Source of the DNA: an uncultured Bacteroidota bacterium
GTDB lineage: Bacteria; Bacteroidota; Bacteroidia; Chitinophagales; Chitinophagaceae
Length of the DNA stretch: 42,390 nucleotides
Direction: 5' to 3'
Assembly (NCBI GenBank): GCA_903821465.1
Contig: CAIJLK010000137.1
Coordinates: forward strand, 1 to 42,390
Of the stretch, positions 14,546 through 20,790 are shown piece by piece. The number at the start of each line of letters is the position of its first letter. The first letter of the stretch is position 1. A program made the position numbers and the translations under genes. The notes beneath the pieces were generated by a model. That model saw only the letters and a program-made list of their open reading frames with translations. It had not been told where the DNA came from and ran no database searches.

Positions 14546-16852
14546 ATGTGGTATCGTTTAGGAAAATATATTTTAAAGTTTCGGTTAGCAGCGCTTTTGT
14601 TTTTATTGGTTGCCACTGGCATCATGGGGTTTTATGCTTCCAAAATAAAGCTCAGTTACGACTTTACAAAGGCAGTACCGACCGATAATCCTAAGTTTAT
14701 TGAGTTTAGAGATTTTTCTAAAAGATTCGGTGCCGATGGCAATACCATGGTCATTGGAGTGCAAACCGAGCATTTCTTTCATCAGGATTTTTTCAATGCC
14801 TTTGCAGAACTACATCATAACCTAAAAGCTGTTCCTGGCGTTACTGCTATATTAAGTATCCCAGAAGTTGTTTCATTGGGTAATGATAGTATAACTGGCA
14901 AACTGGGTCCGTTCAAACTATTCCATAGTCCCTATACAAATCAGGCTGATCTTGATAGCGCCCGCGCTAAGTTTGAAGAACTGCCATTTTATAGAACATT
15001 ATTATACAATCCAAATTCTCATGCTTATTTAATGGGTATTAGCATTAATAAGGATACGATTAATAGTAAGAGTAGAACTAGATTGATCAATGATATCCTT
15101 AAAGAAGTTGCCAAATTTGAAAAGGCGGAGCATATTGAAGTGTATAAGAGTGGTATGCCATTTATTCGTACCATCATGGCCAATCGAATAAAGGATGAAA
15201 TGAATAAGTTCTTATTGGCCTCTTTTTTACTTTCGGCACTTACTTTATTCCTTTTCTTCCGTTCTATTAGTTCTGTTGTAATGAGTTTATTGGTAGTGGG
15301 TATGGGTGTGATCTGGAGTTTGGGAACCATCGTTCTTTGTGGCTATCAAATTACTTTGTTAACCGCGTTGATCCCAATTTTAGTTGTAGTGATTGGGATA
15401 CCTAATTGTATTTATTTTCTAAACAAATACCATACAACCTATAAAGAAATTCCCGACAAAGACAAGGCGCTTATAACAATGGTAGGCAGAATGGGAATTG
15501 TAACCTTATTCTGTAATATCGCTGCTGCCATTGGTTTTGCAGTGTTTGCATTTACCAAGAGTGCGATTCTAAAAGAGTTTGGTGTGGTAGCTGGTATTAA
15601 TATCATGGCACTGTTCCTGATCTCGTTATTATTTATTCCATCGATACTTAGTTATTTGCCAGCTCCAAAGCCTAAGCATGTCAAATATCTCGACAATAAG
15701 TACCTCGAATTTATTTTAGTAAAGATCGAGAAGTGGACCTTCCATCACACAAAATGGGTCTATGCTATTACGATTGTCGTTACCATTTTTGCCATAGTGG
15801 GAATTACTAAAATTAAGAGTGAAGGATTTGTGGTGGATGACCTTCCGAAGAAAGATAAACTGTATACCGATTTAAAATGGTTCGAAGCACAGTTCAATGG
15901 ATTGATGCCATTAGAAATTGTAGTGGATGCAAAGAAACCACGTGGGGCATTAAAAATGGAGACGATGCTGGACATTGAAGAGTTCAGTAATTATGTTGTT
16001 ACCAAATCGGAAGTTGCTAGGCCACTAAGTATCGTAGAAGCCTTGAAGTTTGCGAACCAAGGATTTTATGGTGGCGATAGTGCAAGCTATGTGTTACCAT
16101 TAGAAATTCCTGCTTCCTTATCAACAGCCATGCGTTCGAAGGAAAAGGGTAAATCTGATTTCATGAATCTAGTGAGTCAGTTTGTAGATTCGAATCAACA
16201 AGCAACTAGGATCAGCGTAAATATGAAAGATATTGGTAGTTTGAAGTTGCCTGTTTTGATAAAAGATCTGCAAGCTAAGTCGGCTCAAATTTTCGATAGC
16301 ACAAAATATAAAGTAACTTTCACGGGAAGCAGTGTAACCTTCTTAGAGGGCACTTCGTTTATTATCAGAGGATTAAAAGAAAGTATTTTCTGGGCATTCT
16401 TGTTGATTACTCTTTGCATGTTATACCTATTTAAATCGTTCCGAATCTTAGTGTGTTCACTGATCCCGAATCTAGTGCCTTTAATTATTACAGCTGGGGT
16501 AATGGGATGGACAGGCATAGCGCTAAAACCATCTACAGTATTGGTTTTTAGTGTAGCCTTGGGTATTGCTATTGATGTGACCATACGATTCCTGATCAAT
16601 TATAAACAAGAATTACCACATTTTGATTATCAGGTGAAGGGCACCATTGTTCAAACCATCAAGCATACCGGTATTAGTATTATCTATACATCATTGGTTC
16701 TGATCGCGGGCTTCATTATTTTTGTATTTAGCGATTTTGGCGGTACCAATGCATTGGGATGGTTGACTTCTCTAACCTTAGTTGTAGGAACGCTTACGAA
16801 TTTGGTTTTGCTTCCAGTGTTAATTATTGGGATGGCGAAGAAAGATAAATAG
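14546..16852 (+). CDS. MMPL/RND superfamily transporter
   Basis: A 768-residue protein of the HAE3/MMPL type. The start is the ATG at 14546 (MWYRLGKYIL); reading from a TTG at 14525 would add seven residues without support. It repeats the RND half-unit twice: transmembrane helix 1 (about 14-32), a periplasmic domain (about 35-205), helices 2-6 (about 210-370), helix 7 (about 400-420), a second periplasmic domain (about 425-600) and a final five-helix block. Such proteins export lipids, hopanoids or other hydrophobic molecules. No membrane-fusion protein or outer-membrane channel gene is adjacent. The last codons (AAGAAAGATAAATAG) merge into AAAGATA-type simple repeats. Confidence 0.87.
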   Translation: MWYRLGKYILKFRLAALLFLLVATGIMGFYASKIKLSYDFTKAVPTDNPKFIEFRDFSKRFGADGNTMVIGVQTEHFFHQDFFNAFAELHHNLKAVPGVTAILSIPEVVSLGNDSITGKLGPFKLFHSPYTNQADLDSARAKFEELPFYRTLLYNPNSHAYLMGISINKDTINSKSRTRLINDILKEVAKFEKAEHIEVYKSGMPFIRTIMANRIKDEMNKFLLASFLLSALTLFLFFRSISSVVMSLLVVGMGVIWSLGTIVLCGYQITLLTALIPILVVVIGIPNCIYFLNKYHTTYKEIPDKDKALITMVGRMGIVTLFCNIAAAIGFAVFAFTKSAILKEFGVVAGINIMALFLISLLFIPSILSYLPAPKPKHVKYLDNKYLEFILVKIEKWTFHHTKWVYAITIVVTIFAIVGITKIKSEGFVVDDLPKKDKLYTDLKWFEAQFNGLMPLEIVVDAKKPRGALKMETMLDIEEFSNYVVTKSEVARPLSIVEALKFANQGFYGGDSASYVLPLEIPASLSTAMRSKEKGKSDFMNLVSQFVDSNQQATRISVNMKDIGSLKLPVLIKDLQAKSAQIFDSTKYKVTFTGSSVTFLEGTSFIIRGLKESIFWAFLLITLCMLYLFKSFRILVCSLIPNLVPLIITAGVMGWTGIALKPSTVLVFSVALGIAIDVTIRFLINYKQELPHFDYQVKGTIVQTIKHTGISIIYTSLVLIAGFIIFVFSDFGGTNALGWLTSLTLVVGTLTNLVLLPVLIIGMAKKDK

Positions 16853-16960
16853 AAGATAAAAGATAAAAGATAAAAGTGAAGAGTGGAAGAAGAAGTGAAG
16901 AGTGAAGAGTGGAAGAAGAAGATAAAAGATAAAAGATAAAAGATAAAAGTGAAGAGTGGA
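16853..16960 (+). repeat. Purine-rich simple-sequence tract
   Basis: About 108 bases built of two short units: AGATAAA (three tandem copies, later four) and GTGAAGA/GTGGAAGA. The order is (AGATAAA)n, GTGAAGAGTGGAAGAAGA, GTGAAGA repeats, then (AGATAAA)n again and GTGAAGAGTGGACA, so there is also a larger duplication. The plus strand is almost free of C. It begins directly at the MMPL stop codon. The 17 bases at 16893-16909 recur inverted at 20767-20783. Confidence 0.85.
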
Positions 16961-16971
16961 CAGAGAAGGGC

Positions 16972-17040
16972 TAATAAAAATGCCCCTCCAGAATAGACTG
17001 CCCCCAAAAAGTTAGACACTTAATGGGGGCATTTTTATTA
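16972..17040. terminator. Long hairpin between convergent genes, probable bidirectional terminator
   Basis: Bases 16972-16986 (TAATAAAAATGCCCC) are the exact reverse complement of 17026-17040. The stem is 15 bp with a 39-base loop, and T-rich or A-rich sequence flanks it on both strands. It lies between the convergent MMPL (plus) and TlpA-like (minus) genes. The loop contains a sequence resembling an IS3-family end (16994-17019), and TGCCCCC at 16999-17005 could pair instead with 17025-17031. Confidence 0.6.
16994..17040. mobile_element. Possible solo terminal-repeat remnant of an IS3-family element
   Basis: The stretch GACTGCCCCCAAAAAGTTAG (16996-17015) followed by ACAC resembles the terminal repeats of IS3-family (IS150/IS51-like) elements, which often read CTG-C/A-CCCCAAAAAGTT-G/A-GACA. 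No transposase gene and no second end were found in the window. The match is from memory of the family, so it is tentative. Confidence 0.35.
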
Positions 17041-17056
17041 AGAATATGTAAGCTTA

Positions 17057-18193
17057 TTATTTCTTGATTAAGAGTTCTGTTAGTTTTTTATCTAAATCAG
17101 ATCCTCTTAAACTGCTTGCGATAATTTTTCCGGTTGGGTCTATTAGCACGTTGAATGGAATACCATCAAATTTATATTGACCTACAACAGTGCTTTCCCA
17201 TTTTTTCAAATCACTGATCTGTGTCCATACTAGTCCATCATCCTTAATAGCTTGTAACCATTCTTCTTTTCCTTCATCTAAAGAAACGCCGAGAATAGCA
17301 AAGTTCTTATCCTTAAACTTTTGGTAAGCGGCCACCACATTTGGATTTTCATTTCTACATGGTCCACACCAGCTAGCCCAAAAATCAACCAATACATATT
17401 TGCCTTTAAAGCTACTCAATGAAACCAATTTGCCATTCACGTCTGGCATAGAAAACTCAGGTGCTTGCTGATTCACCAAAGGATAAGCAGGATTGGCTGA
17501 ATTAGCAGCTTGTACCGTTAACATCGCTTTTAATTTTCCAAGACCCTCATGCTCCTTAAATGCATCAGCAGACAAGATAGCTAAGGCTTTTAGGTCTTCC
17601 GTCTTCATAGTTCTAGATGCTAAGCCAATGGCATAGTAACGAACGGCTGGACTTGGAGATTTTTTAATAAAGTCACTCACAAAAGCATTAACTGCTTTTA
17701 CTTGGTTATCTCTTTTTAAAGTAGCAATGGTTATCACACTATCTGTTGCTTTTTGTTTTTGCAAACTATCTAGTTCACCAAATACAGTATAAAGCAATGA
17801 ATCTTGTGCATGATATTTTTCCATCAAATCGTGTAAAGAAGTAGTTGCAGGTGACCCTTCTACTTCATATAAACGAAAATGTGACATATCGATTTTTAAG
17901 CGAATACTCTTACTATCATTCACAACTAGGATAGCTGGTCCCTTTTCTAATTGCAAACGATACAATCCTTCTTCCTTAGCATGTGAACGAAGTTCGAAAG
18001 TGCCAGATGATGCTTTTAGTGTTGCAGAATCTAGTACAATAGGTTGTTCGCCAGCGAATGGGATCTCTTGTAAATAAATTTTTTGTTCAGGGGCATTTAA
18101 AATTTTGCCACTTACTACAAAGGGTCCGTGTTTCTTTTCTGCACAAGAAAATAAAACAACTGATGATAAACAAAGCCAAAGGATTTTTTTCAT
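17057..18193 (-). CDS. TlpA-like thioredoxin-fold lipoprotein with DUF4369 N-terminus
   Basis: A 378-residue envelope protein. The signal peptide ends in a lipobox (VVLFSC, Cys17). Residues about 25-120 are a beta-rich DUF4369-type domain (FVVSGKILNAPEQKIYLQE), followed by a helical linker. Residues about 240-378 form a TlpA/ResA thioredoxin domain with the redox motif WASWCGPCRNENP (Cys276, Cys279) and a cis-Pro region GIPFNVLIDPTGKI. It probably reduces or oxidises thiols of periplasmic proteins, as in cytochrome c maturation, though the target is not shown. The gene starts 36 bases after the gatB stop and may share its transcript. Confidence 0.88.
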   Translation of the reverse strand: MKKILWLCLSSVVLFSCAEKKHGPFVVSGKILNAPEQKIYLQEIPFAGEQPIVLDSATLKASSGTFELRSHAKEEGLYRLQLEKGPAILVVNDSKSIRLKIDMSHFRLYEVEGSPATTSLHDLMEKYHAQDSLLYTVFGELDSLQKQKATDSVITIATLKRDNQVKAVNAFVSDFIKKSPSPAVRYYAIGLASRTMKTEDLKALAILSADAFKEHEGLGKLKAMLTVQAANSANPAYPLVNQQAPEFSMPDVNGKLVSLSSFKGKYVLVDFWASWCGPCRNENPNVVAAYQKFKDKNFAILGVSLDEGKEEWLQAIKDDGLVWTQISDLKKWESTVVGQYKFDGIPFNVLIDPTGKIIASSLRGSDLDKKLTELLIKK

Positions 18194-18229
18194 GTGTCTA
18201 CTATTTGAATTTGTCCCGAAGGATATTTT

Positions 18230-19681
18230 TTATTTTTGTAATGCCTGTTCTAATAAGCTGGTAACTACTTTAGGATCTGCCTTACCCTTGCTTAATTTCT
18301 TTACTTCACCAACAAATAAACCAATCAATCCCTTTTTACCTTTTTTATATTCAGCAACTTTGTCAGGCATTTTGGCAATCACTTCTTCGATCCATTTTTC
18401 TAGTTCACCCGTATCGCTAACCTGTAAGAGATTCATAGATTCTGCTACCTCCAGTGCATCTTTATCCTGGTCTTCAATCAATGCCGGCAAAATTTTTGAA
18501 GATGCAACAGAAAAATTCACTTTCCCATCATCTACTAATTGTAATAAGCTTGCCAGTTTTTCTGGCGTCAATGCCAGTTGATTAATGCTGATATGTTGTT
18601 CATGTAACAACTGTCTAACTGGACCCAAGATCCAGTTTGCAACGGCTTTATAATTATTCGTGAATTGTATCACCTGATCAAAATATTGAGCAGTTGCTAA
18701 TTCTTCTGCTAATTGGTGAGCATCGTACTGACTCAATCCTAAAACCTCTTCATATTTTTTCTGCAATACATTCGGTAAAACCGGAAGTTCTGCTGCAATG
18801 CTTTGGATAAAAGATTCTGTTAAATGAAAAGGTGCCAGATCGGGGTCAGGGAAATAGCGATAGTCGTTTGCTTCTTCTTTATCTCGAATTGCAAATGTGG
18901 TATCGTTAGAAGCATCAAAACTTCTGGTCTGCTGTTGAACTTTTTTTCCTTCGTCTAAGATCTTTGCCAATCTTTCTACCTCAAACTCAATTGCCTTTTT
19001 AACGTTTCGAATACTGTTCAAATTTTTCACTTCCACACGTGTTCCTAAAACAGTACTTCCTATAAGTTTCAGAGAAATATTCGCATCACAACGAAGACTA
19101 CCTTCTTCCATATTGCCATCACAGATGGCTAACCATCTAACCAATTTTCTAATTTCAGTTACATATTGATAGGCTTCTTCTGCAGAAAAAATATCGGGCT
19201 CTGTAACAATCTCGATCAATGGGGTACCTGCTCTATTTAAATCGATGCAAGTATTTTGATCGTCCAGATCATGAATGCTCTTACCAGCATCTTCTTCTAA
19301 GTGAATTCGATTCAGTTGCACATTTCTATAAGTACCATCATCTGTTTTGATCCGAACTAATCCACCCTTACATATCGGTGTAGTATGTTGTGAAATCTGA
19401 TATCCTTTTGGAAGATCAGGATAGAAATAATTTTTACGCGCAAAATAGTTATCCTTCTCAATTTCGCAAGAACAGGCCAACCCCATTCGAATAGCATAAT
19501 TAACAGCCTTCTTATTAGTTTTTGGAAGGGTGCCGGGGTGTCCTAAAGTAATGGGACTAACATGCGTATTCGGCTCGGCGCCAAATGCGGTACTGTCGCC
19601 ACAAAATAGTTTGCTGTTGGTAGCTAATTGGGCATGTACTTCTAATCCAATTACTACTTCATATTTTTCGCTCCATGACAT
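18230..19681 (-). CDS. gatB: Aspartyl/glutamyl-tRNA amidotransferase subunit B
   Basis: A 483-residue GatB, the subunit that binds the misacylated Glu-tRNA(Gln)/Asp-tRNA(Asn) and activates its side chain for amidation by GatA. Family signatures are clear: EVVIGLEVHAQL at the N-terminus, HPGTLP, YFYPDLPKGYQISQ, RIHLEEDAGKS, DLNRAGTPLIEIVTEPD, and the C-terminal YqeY-like helical tail (about 330-483). I choose the ATG at 19681 (MSWSEKYEV); a TTG at 19690 would add three residues but lies inside a -7-like promoter element. gatA and gatC are not in the window, as is usual when they are unlinked. TlpA-like gene follows by 36 bases. Confidence 0.96.
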   Translation of the reverse strand: MSWSEKYEVVIGLEVHAQLATNSKLFCGDSTAFGAEPNTHVSPITLGHPGTLPKTNKKAVNYAIRMGLACSCEIEKDNYFARKNYFYPDLPKGYQISQHTTPICKGGLVRIKTDDGTYRNVQLNRIHLEEDAGKSIHDLDDQNTCIDLNRAGTPLIEIVTEPDIFSAEEAYQYVTEIRKLVRWLAICDGNMEEGSLRCDANISLKLIGSTVLGTRVEVKNLNSIRNVKKAIEFEVERLAKILDEGKKVQQQTRSFDASNDTTFAIRDKEEANDYRYFPDPDLAPFHLTESFIQSIAAELPVLPNVLQKKYEEVLGLSQYDAHQLAEELATAQYFDQVIQFTNNYKAVANWILGPVRQLLHEQHISINQLALTPEKLASLLQLVDDGKVNFSVASSKILPALIEDQDKDALEVAESMNLLQVSDTGELEKWIEEVIAKMPDKVAEYKKGKKGLIGLFVGEVKKLSKGKADPKVVTSLLEQALQK

Positions 19682-19687
19682 AGGTTG

Positions 19688-19695
19688 CAAAAATA
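19688..19695 (-). promoter_or_regulatory. -7 element next to the gatB start codon
   Basis: The minus strand reads TATTTTTG (full TAnnTTTG match), six bases before the ATG at 19681. Transcription from it would start close to the first codon, giving a leaderless or nearly leaderless mRNA. No TTG is found at the usual spacing for a -33 element. Confidence 0.3.
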
Positions 19696-19751
19696 GCTTT
19701 CTCAGACCATAAGCTGTGTGACCAAAGTTGATTTATACATTATTTATAAAA

Positions 19752-19775
19752 AACCACGCTAAGAATAGCGTGGTT
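19752..19775. terminator. Hairpin terminator after the PDZ protein gene
   Basis: A perfect 10-bp stem, AACCACGCTA (19752-19761) and TAGCGTGGTT (19766-19775), with a 4-base loop AGAA. On the minus strand it is followed by TTTTTTATAAATA, so it would end transcription from the PDZ gene (stop at 19805) before gatB. Confidence 0.8.
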
Positions 19776-19804
19776 GATGAAACATGAGAAAAATATTTAA
19801 CTTG

Positions 19805-20503
19805 TTATGGTTGTAAATTTGCAGTCTTTAATCTTTTAGGATACTTGATATCGATGGTCTGGGACTTTCCTTTTCTTGTTACACCCAGTTTGAAAGCTTC
19901 GCCCTCTTTGAGTTCTTTAAGTTTGGCTCTTAGATCGTCAACCGATTTCACTTCTTTTCCATTCAGATTTGTAATAATATCGTCCTCCTTTAAGCCAGAT
20001 TTCCCAGCTGCCATTTCCTCTTCTACATCGGTTACTTTAACGCCAACGCCTTCTTCCAGATCTTGAATTTCAATACCCAATCTTGGTCTGCCACCACCAT
20101 TGTTATGGTATTCAAACGGAAAAGATTTTTCAAAATCTGGCATTTTAGGCATATGAAAATTAAAATCGCCCCCATCCATTTTGAATGATTTGATATCTAC
20201 TTCTTTATTCTTGCCATTTTTTACTTCAGTCTCAATTTCAAATGGGGGCATCGAAAATTCAAAGCCATCTCTTCCGTGTACATTGACTTTAATTTTTTTG
20301 TGACTTAGTTTTTCGAGGTCTTCATTTTTCCACTTATCTGCTGGAATTCCATTGATAGTTACTTTGTCGCCATCAACCTGAACATTTAAAGTTTCAGATT
20401 TTTTGCCATCTTTAATAATGACCACCTTCTCTTCTTTCTGAGCAAAAACTGCAGTACTAAGTGATGCAGCCAATAAAAGCATGCTAAACTGTTTCGTATT
20501 CAT
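19805..20503 (-). CDS. Secreted PDZ-domain protein
   Basis: A 232-residue exported protein: the signal peptide MNTKQFSMLLLAASLSTAVFAQ ends with a typical VFA-Q cleavage site. Residues about 25-135 are charged and lysine/aspartate-rich without a known motif. Residues about 135-225 form a PDZ domain: RPRLGIEIQDLEEGVGVKVTDV, then SGLKEDDIITNLNGKEVKSVDDL with the ligand-loop and DxI pattern of HtrA/DegP PDZ domains. No protease domain is attached, so it is likely a periplasmic protein-binding factor. It is followed by a terminator and preceded by a 287-base repeat region, so it appears to be a single-gene unit. Confidence 0.82.
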   Translation of the reverse strand: MNTKQFSMLLLAASLSTAVFAQKEEKVVIIKDGKKSETLNVQVDGDKVTINGIPADKWKNEDLEKLSHKKIKVNVHGRDGFEFSMPPFEIETEVKNGKNKEVDIKSFKMDGGDFNFHMPKMPDFEKSFPFEYHNNGGGRPRLGIEIQDLEEGVGVKVTDVEEEMAAGKSGLKEDDIITNLNGKEVKSVDDLRAKLKELKEGEAFKLGVTRKGKSQTIDIKYPKRLKTANLQP

Positions 20504-20634
20504 TTGATTATTTTTTTAAATTTCGAATAACCAAATGTACTAGTAGGCAATATTAATTAAGGTTGAACAAACGTTAATCGAGGTTAAAAAAAGTGAAAAG
20601 TGAAAAGTGAAGGAAGAAGTTAGTAATATAATAA

Positions 20635-20657
20635 AACCCTAGACGCAGTCTAGGGTT
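20635..20657. terminator. Hairpin 1 of a covarying pair (alaS downstream region)
   Basis: A 10-bp perfect stem AACCCTAGAC / GTCTAGGGTT with a 3-base loop GCA. On the minus strand (direction of alaS) it is followed by TTTTATTATATT, as in an intrinsic terminator. It closely resembles the hairpin at 20699-20721, and the stem differences are compensatory. Confidence 0.65.
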
Positions 20658-20663
20658 CAAAAA

Positions 20664-20675
20664 ATTTGATCAAAT
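20664..20675. repeat. 12-bp perfect palindrome
   Basis: ATTTGATCAAAT reads the same on both strands. It lies between the two related hairpins. It could be a dimeric-regulator site or simply part of the repeat block; no other copy was noticed in the window. Confidence 0.5.
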
Positions 20676-20698
20676 AGATGCAATTGTTCGCTCATGCG

Positions 20699-20721
20699 AA
20701 ACCTAGGCACAGCCTAGGTTT
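20699..20721. terminator. Hairpin 2 of a covarying pair (alaS downstream region)
   Basis: A 10-bp perfect stem AAACCTAGGC / GCCTAGGTTT with a 3-base loop ACA, same size and shape as hairpin 1. It differs from hairpin 1 at two base pairs (both still paired) and one loop base. It is the first hairpin met by transcription leaving alaS. Confidence 0.6.
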
Positions 20722-20790
20722 AAAACATTATCTATAAGCGATTGATTGTCCACTTTTCACTCTTATCTCTTCACTCTTCACTTAATTTGC

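Larger units (their letters stand above)
20504..20790. other. Intergenic repeat block between alaS and the PDZ gene
   Basis: This 287-base gap has no gene. It contains GTGAAAA-type repeats at 20591-20612, two hairpins (20635-20657, 20699-20721), a 12-bp palindrome (20664-20675), and the same kind of repeats in the opposite orientation at 20750-20783. The repeats therefore flank the hairpins as loose inverted arms. Promoter for the PDZ gene probably lies in 20504-20590. Confidence 0.6.

Noticed and set aside
16853-16960. Possible CRISPR array
   Set aside because: Units are 7-8 bases, tandem and without unique spacers, and no cas genes are present.
16684-17019. Minus-strand ORF of 111 codons with a hydrophobic product
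   Set aside because: It is the complement of the purine-rich repeat tract and the MMPL gene end; the low-complexity FYLLSFIF-like repeats are an artefact of the repeat.
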